From Hyaloperonospora brassicae (Eukaryota; Oomycota; Peronosporomycetes; Peronosporales; Peronosporaceae): DNA of 64,000 bases. The stretch is from NCBI GenBank assembly GCA_947650285.1, contig CANTFL010000545.1, positions 1 through 64,000 of the forward strand. The letters are read 5' to 3'. A program made the position numbers and the translations under genes. Below are positions 1-13,087 of the stretch, in pieces (within the stretch, counting starts at the first letter, position 1; each line of letters starts with the position of its first letter). The notes beneath the pieces are model-generated. The model ran no database searches. It was not told where the DNA came from and worked only from the letters and a program-made list of their open reading frames with translations.

Positions 1-3000
1 ACGATGCGCTATAGAGCATATTGAACTTAAAGTAGACGGACCAATTTATATATGACTAAACATATCTTCGTTAGCTATTTCGGTAGTCACTAGCGCGTAG
101 GTTCGCCTCTCTGTCAGCGATGCACGAGATCGCGTAAGATCCGATCGTCGAGAGATTTAAGAATATTAACGACCTTATTTAGCTAGTAGATCGTTATGCA
201 GAGATAAAAATATTGACAATATTTCATGAACAAACTAATTATAGACGGATCCATCTTTAGACATACACCTCGATATTGGATCAGCATACACAGGTGAAAT
301 AAAGTTCGAGCCGAACTCGACTTCCAGTCGCTATTAAAATTAGTTTACGGCAATTATTGACTTTATAGGCTCAAAATGGCGCCGCAAGCCGTCCGCTCTA
401 CCATTTCGGAATTTTAAAGTAGTAAATTAACTCTGACGCTCTCACTTTCTTCCTTTCTACTTTCGGAACTCCCATCGGTGGATAAGACTTAAACTGGTTA
501 CCTTACTTTTAACCTCTATCCTTTATCGAATCAAACAACTATTCATTTACTGCCTATAAAACATGTTTTGGTATACCATTTCCAGTCAAATACTATCCCT
601 CTTTATGCCGGCGCCTCGTGGCTAGGAAGCAGAATATCTTGGACAATTAACAATCATTGTGACAAACCTTACTTTTCGGTTTTACATAATTCATTTTGCT
701 AAAAGGCAATGGTCTAAGTTTTGCGTTCGTTCTGAATCGTTGACTAAACTGTCTCAATATTCTATTTACAAACCCAACTTGCGGTATATGTTATTTGAAT
801 GCCGCCGAGCTTTATTACAAAAAGCGACATATACGTTAGGGTTAATGAGATATATAGTACAGCAGAGGGTTGTTGTATTACATCTAGCTCGGACAAAAGT
901 TTCGCTCGAATCGTTAGTATATCCGAGGTGTGCCTATTATTATTATTTTTCTTCTTAAATTTACTGTTTTACCAACGATAATAAACCCATTCTATTTAAA
1001 AGATTTAATGATTGGTTGCTTCTTTACCAAAATCAATGGAAATTTTTCTGATCTTTGCCTTATCATATTACTTGCACGTGCGTATAAGTCTTGAGATAGA
1101 TTTGTTCTCCTACCCCTCTCGCAATTTTAGGATCTTACAGCACCATTCTCATTTGTTAATTACTTGTTTTCGGGAAGAATGAGCATCTAGTCTGACGTCC
1201 ATCGCGCAAGTATACAAAACTATGCATTCAATTGCTTCGGAAATATATATTATTCCCGCTTTTATTGTCACTGTTGTCATGGAGGCTTAATAAAAAGACG
1301 TGCCACGTATCGGCTGGAAAAATAAATGCTATCATTAGTGGCAATTTAAAATCTCTTCACGCATTTATGGTCTCGGTTGATCGGTTATATTGCTTCCGTA
1401 ACTTCGCCGAATGACTGGCAGCAGATTAAGCGACTCTACTCATGATATCGGATGCTTCGATGGTTCCCTGTAGCTAATTTGGATGGCATGATTGCAGATT
1501 ATTGCGATCACAACATCTAGCTTGATTTTTCTTCTTCCATTCACCCCATTAAAATCGCACGTATAACTCATATATTGGCCGGACCACACATCCCACTAAT
1601 TTAGTATGCGTCGTGTGAACGTGGAACGTGCGTGAAATGTAACATTCTTTGACGCTCCAAATTTTAGATCGGTACTTTTATACTTTCCGCCTCATTAATA
1701 GTTCGATTGCGCAAACTATGCTTGCTTTCCTGATATCGTCTACGCTAAGTATCGAAAGTGTAATATCCACCTCAACAGAAGCTGATCTATAGTCTTCACA
1801 TAATTTCATATCCATTGTCATCGTAAGCTGGCTTTTTGCTCTACTCACCACTTTTAGAATTCATGTTGCGTTGCAAGTCGGTAACTCGACCTGGAATAAA
1901 TAAATCGAATACATTATACAATAGTAGCTTTTACATTCATACTCAGATTCACACAACAACTAAACTTTAACGCGTATGCTATTGTCATCCAGACACGCAT
2001 ATGATCTCCGTACCATTTTACACCTGCCGATACATATGTGTGATTTATCCCAACTCCTAATTTAGTGATGTTCCTCCCCTTCATGTAATTTCATCACTTC
2101 AAAGTGCTTTTTTTCCAGATCTTATTTGATTTGGTCATCAACGCACAACAAACATTTATATCGTCCTATCCCATTCATACATAATTGATATATTGTTCAC
2201 CATTCGATTAAATCAATCGTCTTTCCTTCCATGATGCGTCATTTTGATGAAATTTAGGTCTACGTATCGATTTACTCCATCATTTCTTCTTTTTAAATCA
2301 TTCCTTCAGCTGTCTTCAGGTAGCAAATTCTGATCGAAGTCAGATATACATTTTAATATACCATTTGGTCGTCTGAACTATCGAAACAATTTTCACGCGC
2401 ACAACATAGAAAAAGTGCACAGGAGAAATATAGGTGCGGCTTTCAAAGAAATGCATGATGGACTCATATATCTGCCACATTACAAGGACCGGACGATAAA
2501 CTTGCGCTCTCAGTCCTATTCATCTCGTTTCAAAACTTTATTTAAACAAGAATTAAAGCGTCAATCTCATAAGATATGTTTTTCATTATTATAACGATCA
2601 CCTTTATCTCACATCTTATCATAAACTACCTTTTAGTACTAATCTTGCGCTGATGCGGTCTCTGTCCCCGATATGTACATCTCTTTTAACACAGTCTCGC
2701 GTTCTTAAAGTTTTAGCGGTATGCACACACGTCTAATTTTAAGTGAGTAGTCCACACATTGTTGATTAAAGTTGCTTTTGGCGCATTCAATCTAGGGTAT
2801 TTTTAAATTGAAGCCGAGCTTCCTGCATGCTCATCCTAGTGTTGCGACTTTTGCAAACTACAAATTGACTGCTCTTTTCAACCTTTAGAGTGTTACTTCT
2901 GACGTCCTGTTTGCTAAAATCGTTGTATCAAGGCAGCTTGTAAACTTGCCCTTCAACAATATATTATGCTTGTATATTTTGACATAAACGTGGGATATGA

Positions 3001-4058
3001 TCATCCATTCGTGAGTCACTCGCACCAAAGCGTCAATACTACGTACTTAATTCCTTTGCTCTCGGCAAATGCTTGAGCTTATCTAAACGAGCTTGAATGA
3101 GAATGACATACCCTGACGTAGATCGACCCAAATCAGTAATTCGATGATATCATTTAACGATTATGACAGCGAATAGATGTTATTTACGATGACGGTATAA
3201 AAAACTACGTAGTTCCAGACATTTTCGCGATTAGACTTACCTCATTTAATGTCCATAACAGTGTCGCATTCGATACATCCATCCGAATAATTTGTATGCT
3301 TCTAGAACCCCCTCGCCACGAGAAACGCTACCTCATTATTTATTATGTCCTTTTCAGGCAGAAATAACCTACTACTTGGCAAGCATCCGATAGCTCAGTA
3401 TTCCTTATATGCACCCTTACTTTTGTCAACAGTCATATGTACCGTTTCGATCCTTCAAATCTTCTGTGATGTCGACCAATCTTATAGTCACCTATCGTCA
3501 TGTTTATCGTATACGTTCACAATTTAAGCTTACAATTAAAAAATGATGTTCGAATCAATACATTGTTCTCTCAAACATATCTTATAATAATGACATAGCT
3601 ATTCTTTAGCTTCGCATCGCATACCTGTGTTATCCTCGGAGGTAATATATTGGCTCAGCTGTGAACCCAAATGTTGATGTGTCTCTTTTGGATAGATCTC
3701 TTGACTTCTAAATTAAACTACCGATACGACTATACAATAGATATCAAGATATCCGATCGAATACAATAATGCAAATTATGGACATATTTTATCGATGTAG
3801 CATACGTCCTCTCATCTTTTGCAATGCTACGCTCACCAGCCATTTTCGATATATTTTTTTCTTTCGTGGCGAAGTGCTTAGCAGAATAGTGTACCCGGAG
3901 GCCAGCGCATAGAAGTAACAAAGTTTTGCCACTAGGGGTAAAGGTAAAAAGCAGAAGGGGGTCACGAAGGCGAATAGACCTGTATAGGAGAATACTTCCA
4001 ACACATACCGAGTAAATTATCCTCATAATTAAACGGTACTGAAAGGTGTCGACCACGG
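1..4058. other. AT-rich region without recognisable genes
   Basis: I see no protein family, RNA gene or intact element here. Open frames are under 110 codons and overlap one another in several frames, as expected by chance in AT-rich DNA. On the + strand pyrimidines clearly dominate from about 500 onward (T over A, C over G), unlike the right part of the window. Very old transposon debris is the likely content, but I could not align it to the better-preserved elements here. Confidence 0.5.
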
Positions 4059-4242
4059 TCCCTCATCTGAAAGGTCGGTCCCTTAAGGAGAATTCCGAAA
4101 CCCTCAAGGTGGAACTTTAGGCACTCGTGGTGGAACTCGGCCCTTCAAGGTATACTCGGTCCCTGCAAGGTGACCCTCGGTACTTTAAGGTGGACGTAGG
4201 TTCCTGCCAGGTGGACCTCGAATCCCTTAAGGTAAATCCTAC
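4059..4242. repeat. Degenerate ~20-bp tandem repeat, about nine units
   Basis: Units of 19-22 bp follow each other with the rough consensus YCCTTCAAGGTGGACTCGG. The AAGGT core is the best-preserved part. Units begin near 4059, 4079, 4101, 4122, 4141, 4160, 4181, 4201 and 4222. The array is richer in G+C than the flanking DNA. Read on the minus strand, the units near 4145-4240 give seven-residue periods with L and V at fixed places (EVHLAGT, YVHLKVP, RVTLQGP). Unit lengths vary by one or two bases, so a protein repeat is uncertain. Confidence 0.7.
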
Positions 4243-4423
4243 TCTTGTCCATATAAATCAGGAATACAGCACGAGGGAAGTATACAGTAACGGGGGTAAA
4301 TGATAGGAGTATATCGTATACAACTCGATCTGAGATCTTCATGGCATCTCTTCTTCTTATTTAAGGAAGCTTCCACTTGTTCTGCACGCCTGTTTCGGGG
4401 AGCGAGTACGCTTTCCCTCTCCC

Positions 4424-4777
4424 ATGAAAGACAAATTCGTGGCAACACCAAGTCCAAGTAGAACCTTAGGAATTATTCGGTCTGTGGTTTCGTCAAGTAG
4501 CGCCCCCAATATCCGCTATCGGAAGCGGACTACCAACTTAGCGGGGAGGAACCACGGTAAAATCCAGGACGTAAACACCACTGTGATTACTCAAACGCCT
4601 AAATCGACCAGCTACTTGAAGGATTTGGTTCTAAGCCCACTCACGATCAAGTCTATTGAGGGGCCACCTAATGGCCCACCCAGTGAAGCATGTCCAATCG
4701 GGGCTCAAGTTCTAACACTGCCATGGCCAACACATCTCAGTCTCCATCCGAGTCTACCGAAAGGTAAAACTTGCTAG
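4424..4777 (+). CDS. Unrecognised 117-aa ORF, Ser/Thr/Pro-rich
   Basis: This is a true ATG-to-TAG frame of 117 codons in a patch richer in G+C than its surroundings. The product is polar and rich in Ser, Thr and Pro, with no signal peptide, membrane segment or motif that I recognise. It follows the tandem repeat closely. The stretch just before it (4345-4415) resembles 6190-6260 at nucleotide level: both run from a TCTTCT-rich part into TTCCACTT and GCACGC. This points to a repeat family more than a host gene. A good splice-donor-like AAGGTGAGT occurs at about 4789-4797, so an exon cannot be excluded. Function unknown. Confidence 0.25.
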   Translation: MKDKFVATPSPSRTLGIIRSVVSSSSAPNIRYRKRTTNLAGRNHGKIQDVNTTVITQTPKSTSYLKDLVLSPLTIKSIEGPPNGPPSEACPIGAQVLTLPWPTHLSLHPSLPKGKTC

Positions 4778-4799
4778 CCGACAGGTACACAAGGTGAGT

Positions 4800-6889
4800 C
4801 AAGTCTATACGCGGCATCGGAAAATCCCCCCCTCATAAGCCGGCAGTCCGACACAGTGAGTTTTAAGGCTCATTGCACAGCTCTAAGCTACCACTCCACC
4901 ATACCTTTGTATACTTACAGAAAATTGGTGTAGCATGAAAGCAAATGGGCTAGCGCCCTGCTTCAACATACATTTGCATGTGGTGCGTAACAATGAATTT
5001 CCCATCGCACATATCAAATCATATGTTTTCATATTTTTCAAATCAAAGCGGCTTTAATTTTCCATAAGCAAAGAAATTCCGACATTGCATTGTGGTATAT
5101 GAATTGCTGCATTTCCATTAATTCTAATAGCTTTCCTCGATTGTTACGCTATAGTAGTCTATTCAGAAATCTTCTCGACAATTGCTCCACAATCCACCCT
5201 GTCTAGTCGTTCTTATTTTGACAGAGCTTGCTACCAGTACCTTTCCAGCACTTTTATCGACAAGATAAAGCAGTGACTACGTTTTGCAGTCTGTAATAGG
5301 GCTACATCGATCAATAAATAATCGACTTCGTCTTGTGAAGTTATGCTGGAATCGAATGTACCGATTATTTTCGAACTCGCCGTTCTCATATTTTTAGAAC
5401 TCCATCATCGAATATGAGGACATGATTGACCATCTAATCAATCTATCTTTTAGCATTGACTTAACACCAGCCACGTCAGATTTAAAATGTATACCTAAAT
5501 ATGCTCAATCTCTTGTCACTAGCGCGGTGTAGCACACTATTTATTCGTGCAGCAGCTCCTTTTCGCTATTAATTTCATACTTGAGCTTGTAATCTCTCAG
5601 TTAGCCGACGATGTACTTTACTATCTAAGCAATTCTTTATATTCCTACATTAGCGCCGCTAAGACTTCACATACATTCCTTTCTATTGAAATTTTAGGAA
5701 CGGCTATTCCGTATCAAACTTAGATATGAATGTCGAAGAAGTATGTCTTTTGGCTTAAGCTAATCCTGAGTTCAATCAGATCTTAGTTTGACCTTTCGTC
5801 GTTTAGGTCGACAGGATAGCGTGTTACCTATCGTACCGTTCCGTCTGTATCCCTCGATCGCACGTAGTCTACACCGGTTGACCCATCTATACTACCGTCG
5901 ATCTGATTGAAATGCAGTTAACATCTACCTGTTTATGTAAGATTTTGTTTTGTAGACGACGACCACCGTCCATACTGCCAATGAATTCAATCAAGATACT
6001 GCAATAATTCCGGATTACAACATTGTATTGCTTTGCATGCCAGGTACTCGGATACGGGGTAATAACGAGCGCCATAAAGCTCTTTATGTGTGCCCCCATA
6101 CCAATTATCATGAGCAAAGAGCTTAGGCGATTTACCAAAGAAATCTTCATGTGTTATCGTCCGAGTAATAACTCAATTGATTTACTTCTCGCATACTGCA
6201 GCAGCTTTATTTCTTCTCATCAAGAGACTTCCACTTCGTTGTCGGCACGCGTGTATCGGCAAAGGAGGACCGTCTTCTAAAATTCGGTGAAAGTTCATTC
6301 GTGATGCATTCACCGCCTCAATAAATATCAATCGTGGTCGACCGTTCTGGATTGCCGCCTTTACATCTTGTCTGAAATTTATTATTACATAAAACACATG
6401 TTCGGCCAGGCGTTAATCTATTTGTAGCGCGTTTTGAAGTAAACGGTGTACGCAGCCCCCTTAAATAACTATCGAAAACGATGACTGTTGATGTCGTCTT
6501 TGCCCGCTCTGTCATCTCGATAACCCATCGACACCTTTCATTTTAAAGGAATAACAGCCAAAAAAGTTGTCGGGCTTTAGTAGCGTCTCGCTAATCAATA
6601 TCTTCGGTACACCATCGGCCGTGTATGACGATTCCCTTGCGATTATTTATACAAAGTGTGGAATCGTTCATCTTAATATGTATCACTACTAGCAGAGAAT
6701 CCCAAGATGAGGTGGAAGGGCGAACAATTCTCGCAGATTACATCCCTTTTACCATGATCAAACAGCGTATCTCAGTATTTGAAAGCGACCGGTCGCACGT
6801 GCTGCGCGGTCAATGCCACACCAGCTACATCTATGTCATATAATCACATTGCATTGAAGGTGGTAGTGCGTTGCCCTTTACGATAAGCA
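4800..6889. other. AT-rich decayed region, perhaps copia integrase/RT debris on the minus strand
   Basis: No gene can be defended. On the minus strand, around 6120 to 6050, the translation contains HDNWYGGTHKEL, which resembles the copia integrase DNGGEY region. Around 5440 to 5390 there is VLIFDDGVL, vaguely like an RT active site. Their order and direction would fit one decayed copia continuing from the gag-like segment at 6890-7600. This is inference from weak similarity and may be chance. Confidence 0.2.
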
Positions 6890-7600
6890 AACGACGACGC
6901 GTCTAAATGACCGATGGAGAAATCTGTATAATCTATATTTAGTTTTGGTTTAATTGCCTGCTTCATCAAATTCGATCGTCATTTCTTTGATGGACAGGAA
7001 TAGCTCCCGCGACAGCCATCTACTGTTTTATGTCTTCAGCAAACATATCGCCTTCCACCTCGTAGTAGATTCTGCTTCCCCCAATGACACTTACTATTTC
7101 GCTATTGGCACTTGTGCCATTGTTCGGCGTTTTGTCCAGCTCATTATTCTGCTGACATTGTGATGTTATTGTCCGGTCAATCAATCGTGGTTCTCACTTA
7201 TAGTCATCATTTGTTTTGCTCGGCTTTTATTTGGCTTGGTCGCTTTTGTGGCCTTCTTCTTCTCCTTGCACTTTTGGGCTGTTATTTTTCGTCTCTAACA
7301 ACGAGTAACCCGAAATATTGCACGGGGAAAAACCTCTTTAATACCTTCCAACTTCTCGTGTGCTCCGGATCCTCATGCAATTCCTTACCTCTGCAGTTTT
7401 ATTTCTCCGATCGCACCATCTTTGGGGCAAGGCTAATTTGCGTGTGTGTTACATACGTCGATCCTTCCATGAGTGCCGAGGTGCGTCATCAGTTGGGTCA
7501 GTATACCCATAAACGGTGGCTTCGTACGCCAGCGTCTGTCGTTCCTTTTGCGTGTGATACAGCTTTATAATCGACACGAATATTAACTATCCTTATAATA
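6890..7600 (-). pseudogene. Probable decayed copia gag/protease region
   Basis: Minus-strand translation gives a Lys-rich stretch (KCKEKKKATKATKPNKSR) followed by KQMMTISEN. After a frame change come an Asn/Ser-rich segment and SVIGGSRIYYEVEGDMFAEDIK. This order, a basic tail after a knuckle and then a linker into the protease, is typical of oomycete copia Gag-Pro, but I have only family memory to support it. Stops and frame changes interrupt it. No LTR can be seen nearby. It is a different subfamily from the two copia elements further right. Confidence 0.35.
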
Positions 7601-8786
7601 TTACTTATTCTCTTACATTCACAACATATGCACTTGTGGCAGGACGACTTCTCGGTTGCTCAATTTTACTAAGCTTATACTAATTCTTCTTTTAAATTAT
7701 TGTTGTCCCATTCGTAATATTGTTGGGCCTTTCGTAATCCACATTCTAGCCTTGTGCTCATCGAAATTGATCGTTACCGATGTCTAATCTCCAAAGTAGA
7801 CCATAAGATGTTGATCTTATACGAGGATTAGCACGTATTCAGTCCCATGCGTCGAGCGCCATCCGCTATATGTATCTTTGCTACACCCAGCATTCAATTT
7901 AAACCTACCGCAACATCAAGTCGAACCTTAGAAGTTGCCATTAAACCAATGCCGTAAATTACTTCGTGTCTATTTTGACCTTGAAAAATACGCAGTACGA
8001 ATTTCTATACTAGAGATTCTAGTGGCATTATTTCGAAATTATTAATTCTATAGTAATGGACCAACTAACTCCGACCCTGATGCAATCTTCATATTTAGCG
8101 TTATTACTAATAAACTTGACCTACACCACAAAGAATGGTGTCGATGGTAGAACTTTTGGCGCATGATAGAAGCTTCTGTGTATGTATTTTGCACGCAGTC
8201 TTCGCCTACTTAAAGCACTTTTTCTGGCCTCAAAACTTATTAGCCTGGCCAACCACTGAGCACTTAATTTACCTTCAAGTTTGGTCCATTAATATATTGC
8301 TATCGGTCTAAATTTCAAGCTCTTCGTTTGATGTACTTGATTTACGCATGAAGAATTATAAGGTTCTACACTTCACCCTTCTGCTTTCGCTATCTATTTT
8401 GCTCCTCTCTACGTATTCATGAGATAATGAAGCACTCCGGTTCATAACAAAATCCTATCGGGCGAGCGTCTTGGCTATATATGATATCCTCTTTCTTAGT
8501 AAGTACCCTGGCGTGATTACCTGGTATACACGAGTATGGAATTATAACGTGAAACATCTCGATCGAGGATCCTTTTTATGCGGTTCCCGCATGCATGGTA
8601 TACAAAATAAAACCTATCGACAAGTGATATTCGCTCTAACACTTAAATCACATAAGTTGTTTCCATTTCCCCCCAGATCGTTATGGCTGACCATTACACA
8701 GTGCAATTCTGTACAAGGTGCAATCGCAATATCACCATAGTCGATCCGTTTTACACGACTAGACGGATTAGTTGATGGCTTGAGAC
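7601..8786. other. AT-rich region, nothing recognised
   Basis: Only short overlapping open frames occur, the longest 89 codons at 8471-8740. None has a recognisable domain, and no repeat or RNA structure stands out. Confidence 0.5.
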
Positions 8787-9620
8787 GTGGTTTCGTCGCC
8801 GAATCGACTGCCCGTTGATCTTTTCAGCGTAACTTCAACTGGACATCGACTCCAATTCCGCGCTCGAGATCTAGATGAAGAGTCCCATAGGATAACCGAA
8901 GGTCCATGGAAAAATGCAATACCCGAACGCACAGGGCTAGTAGATACACAAACCCTTCGTAAATCTCAGAAGAGTTGCGCCCCTTTAATAAGGATGAGGA
9001 AAGGGGAAGAATCCATTCGTACACGGTTCGATATGTCAATAAAACGTTAAGACGGTGATCCTCTCAAATGGCAGCGCAAGTATGACAAATCAAGACAATT
9101 GGCGTAAATGATCAATACTGACGGAAGTGGGTTTTGTAAACCGTATACGGGCCCCAGAAATTGATTATATCCGAAACTGACGGCCGACGCTTTTGACAGC
9201 GTCGATTAATTGCTACTATGCTTATTCCAATGAGTGACTATGACGTTAGTGATTATATTTTTAATGTTGATACCTAGGTAGTGACGATGCCAAAAGTCAT
9301 GCTGTTCTCAATACTTTGACACACAAATGTCTACCTTCACGGATACTTGACGAATTAAAGATGAAGATACGTCCTGATTGGAGGGTTATTTCTGCCACCA
9401 TTTAATTCCCAGTGGGGTGGTGGTCACGGCATGTTATCAGAAGCAAGACGCAAGTTGTTGCCGTCTCTGGGCCTCTGTATTGCGTCAATGGTACTGTCGA
9501 CACCGCAATCGTCGTATTTGCTTTAATTCGGTGGCTACGACTCCAGTATCCGCTAGCATTAAGGAAAACTACGCCTAGATGCCTATCGATTACGTCGTCA
9601 TCGAGTTTGTGATATCAACT
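8787..9620. other. GC-richer island with unclassified coding-like frames
   Basis: Base composition rises in G+C compared with both sides. Open frames of 87 codons (8787-9050, +, GTG at the first codon) and 66 codons (9378-9578 and 9412-9612, overlapping, +) lack known motifs. The first is rich in charged residues. The sense frame is not settled. Old transposon coding sequence is the most economical reading. Confidence 0.25.
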
Positions 9621-9839
9621 AGATTCACGAGACAGGTGCCTTGATTCGTTGGACGGACCACACTGGTCTATTTTCTATCGCAAAAAGAACGACATTATTG
9701 TAATGCTTTTGATCCGTCACTACCAGTATCGTCGCGTATCAGGCAGGCGCTCCCGATTTGGTCGATGACTTTCTAGAACAGAAGACATACAACTCGGAGT
9801 CTTGATAGTTTCTGGGGTTGACTCCGGCCACAGAATGAA

Positions 9840-10018
9840 TAGGTCTGTACCGATGCACCACTACGTGCACATGCACCATCGACGTTCCAGGATGCTCATT
9901 TTACAGTGGATGAGAACGCATCTAATGCTCGTTCTATGGAATGTCTCATGGCAGCTGAACGCATATATTCATCCGCGTTCTATTCAGCTTTGTCCGCACA
10001 TCGCATGGACTTGTTAAC
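9840..10018 (+). pseudogene. Unrecognised coding remnant, Ala/Ser-rich helix-like segment
   Basis: One + frame reads without a stop for about 58 codons and ends at a TAA near 10016. It has a protein-like composition: FTVDENASNARSMECLMA followed by an Ala, Ser, Tyr and His mixture that would form a helix. I recognise no family. It lacks an obvious ATG at its left end and is probably an internal fragment of a mobile element. Confidence 0.25.
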
Positions 10019-13000
10019 TATTTAATTTGGACTGTAAAGAGATGGAAAGGCTAACTAATGTTTTCTGTCTTCGAAACGATTTAAGGGTGACGACTCTCTT
10101 ATCCATCAATTGTCTACCAGTTACTAACGTGACTATACTTATCAAGCAAAAATGAAACGGAAATAACTCGTTATATAAAAGTGACAGCATTTTGGGTCAA
10201 TATGAAGTAATATGCCATTGATAACTCTCACCAGTATGTAGGTTCTAAATATTAACGAAGAGAACGGTATCAATGCATGATATATTCCCCACCGCTCCAC
10301 TCATTATTTAATACGAGCATAAATTTTATGAATCGCCGACCGCTGCTTGAGCCGCAAAAGAAATGATAAGCGCATAGATGCTTCTGTCATTTGTATTTTG
10401 ATACAGTTTGAGCAAGATTACATATGGGCTTTAGTATGGAAAAAGTAAAGCGTTCACAATTTTAATTGCATTCATTACAGCTTTGATTTTTCTTTCTATC
10501 AAAATGTGTCCGTTCAAATATGAATTCGTCTTCTGATGGTTCATTTTACATGAGGCTTTGAGACAACTATCTACACTGTGTACATGTAGGTAGCTTCAAT
10601 TGTGTCAGTACAAGCGGAGACTGCTGCATTTAGTTTCTTTTACATCATACCTAAATTCCATAAGTCGTACAAAAAAAATTTGGTGTGCTTTTCGTCATGG
10701 TTAAATGCAAGGCACAGGATTTATTTGTGTATCACGTCCATTTTTGCGTGCACAAACAGGTAATTATTTCCGTTGTTGTTTGTCACAATGTGTGCCTGTA
10801 TAGGTGTAGAAAATAGTAATTCTCTGGTCGCAAATTAGTCCGAAACGCTCCCGAATAACTAAGTGCGCAACACGCACTAACCGCCTGCTATAGCAGAGAA
10901 AATCGACGTTTACACACGTCTATCGTTTAATTATCAGCTAGTCTATTGATATCGGACCCCTTGCATAAGATTAAGGCTGACGCTACCGTTGGAAGCGAGC
11001 TCGCTTATCGTTTCATACCTAATAAATTCAGGACGTGAGTACGTACCCGAGTGAATCTGACGGTTTCGGCATTGTGAGCAGCGTATCCGCCACCCTGGCA
11101 CAAGTAATTTACGCGTATATTTGAAATCACGTTTCTTCGATTCGACTGTACGCGTCGTTGCGCGATACTACAACTATTTAAGCAAATCAATGATCATCTA
11201 CCCCACTTGAGACCCGTGCGCATTTATCTGACGGAGAATCGACAAATAACATACCCCGTACTTAGCAAATAATCAAAGCTCAGGTCGAGATTACTAGTAT
11301 CTATGTGTAAGAGGGCATATAGCTAGTCAAAAGTGTTTTGGATACTAAGATGGAGTATATTCCATTAACAACTTCGATTGCTACAAATTATGACAATTAT
11401 TCAGTACCAAATCGTACAGTCTATATCAAGACAAGCATCTTCAAAATGTAAGCCACCATTGCAAACGCGCTTCCTATTCACCAGATAAGTATTGTAGACC
11501 TTTGAGCTCTCAAGATTAGGTCAATCACGAGACGCATCCCAATCTAAACAAAACTGTTTTATATAATTTAGGAAACTTCTGCGTGTTTCATTCCTGGTAT
11601 TTAATCATTGTCTATACATGAAAAAGTGGAAAAGGGGTTATGTAGGGAAGATGTAGGACACATGCAGCAATTAATTTGAATTTGGTATGTAGGTCTTAGT
11701 TAGTTAGGCAGTCAGAATAAGCTTTGCAAGTGCTATATGATCGTCGACAAGTTGTAAGGACACGCTCTGCCGGTTGCGTTATGACAATAAATTACGTTTA
11801 ATTATGTCTCGTTAGCGAATGGGCTACATGACACTCGGGTAGCACAGAAAAGCAAAAAAATATATTAGCATTTCTCATGGCGTTTGGAAAGGTTTGTCAC
11901 ATTATATTAACGCGGCAAAACGGAGCACGACTACAACTACAACAAATCGATCGAATCTACTCGTTCGAGGAGCGTGATTATATCTATACAACGCCACACT
12001 TCATTACAACTAGAAGTCCAACTTAGACGACCTGGCTCCCGTAAAAAACAATAATAATTGCGTGCATATACCTGATCTCGGCGTCTATGGAGCATAAAAT
12101 AAAATTGAAAACGATAGTTGCAAAGAGCGACCTCAACTTACGGTTTTTAGCTGTGCAATTGTGTTTCTACGAGCGTTAAGAAATCGATGCACTTCTTATG
12201 CTGGGATAGTATGCCGAGTGATTAACACTGTCATGGTCATTGTCTATTGACCATGCCGAAATATAGCATTGAATAAACCATCGAAATGACATACAATTGC
12301 ATTACAGGCGTCTGACCATACGTCATACATTGAGGGTCTGCGCAAAAAACGATGCAAGTCCTTCTCGACATAAGCTTTTTAGCGTTTAACTACAAGTATG
12401 TAGCTAAAAATGTCGATCAATGTCTTCGTCGACTGCGCCTCTAGAGAAATGAAACAAAGCGTTTGTGAACTGAAGAAGGAGAATAAGGCGTACGGTCGAT
12501 CATTCATATAATGCGGTACTGAGACTAGAGGGATATGCAGTAGCGACGTGTTTGAATATATTTCGTTCAGGCAAACCCTCAAATTCGTTCATGCGAGCGG
12601 GACAGCGGGTAAAGCAAGAAGTCCACGTAATATAATGGCATAGTATGCAACGTATTTGAAAAAAATGGTAAACATCTAATTCTATCTCAAATGTATTCAA
12701 ACTTCATCAATGAGTATATCGATAGCAGATTACATGATAGAGCGATGATAATTTCACCTCACTGGGAAGATCTTTCAGAAATTAGTACAGATAACAATAG
12801 TAGGTCCACATCCTTACTTTTATACATAAAAATATTAAGAAAAACGAAGGCGATGCGAAACTACTTTGCTAACGAATCGGTACCAGGCGCGGTTCGGTTC
12901 ACCAACGCGTGCCTTTTCAGTCGCTTAGCACACTTAGAGTAAAAACTTATTATGTAGAATTCGCTAATCCTGGCACGCGGTTATGTATGCATCAAACATT

Positions 13001-13087
13001 ATAGTATCTTTAAAGGCGGGCTATCTTATCATTAACAAGCAGACTTCACCGGCGTACACTTAGTAACCGTCGGCATTTGAATTATTA
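10019..13087. other. AT-rich region, nothing recognised apart from one 43-bp motif
   Basis: No gene, RNA or intact repeat is visible. Frames of 60-83 codons are scattered on both strands and look random. A 43-bp stretch at 12879-12921 is similar, at the same length, to 26751-26793 inside the inverted repeat (see findings). Confidence 0.5.

Noticed and set aside
3730..4056. 108-codon minus frame
   Set aside because: It does not begin with a clear ATG context, overlaps another open frame on the same strand and has no protein family resemblance.
4789..4797. Perfect splice-donor-like AAGGTGAGT
   Set aside because: No acceptable acceptor plus continuing coding frame could be found, so an intron is not supported.
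7112..7570. 152-codon plus frame with hydrophobic, Cys-rich translation
   Set aside because: The minus strand of the same stretch reads as copia Gag-like protein, so this looks like its antisense shadow. The first codon is also not ATG.
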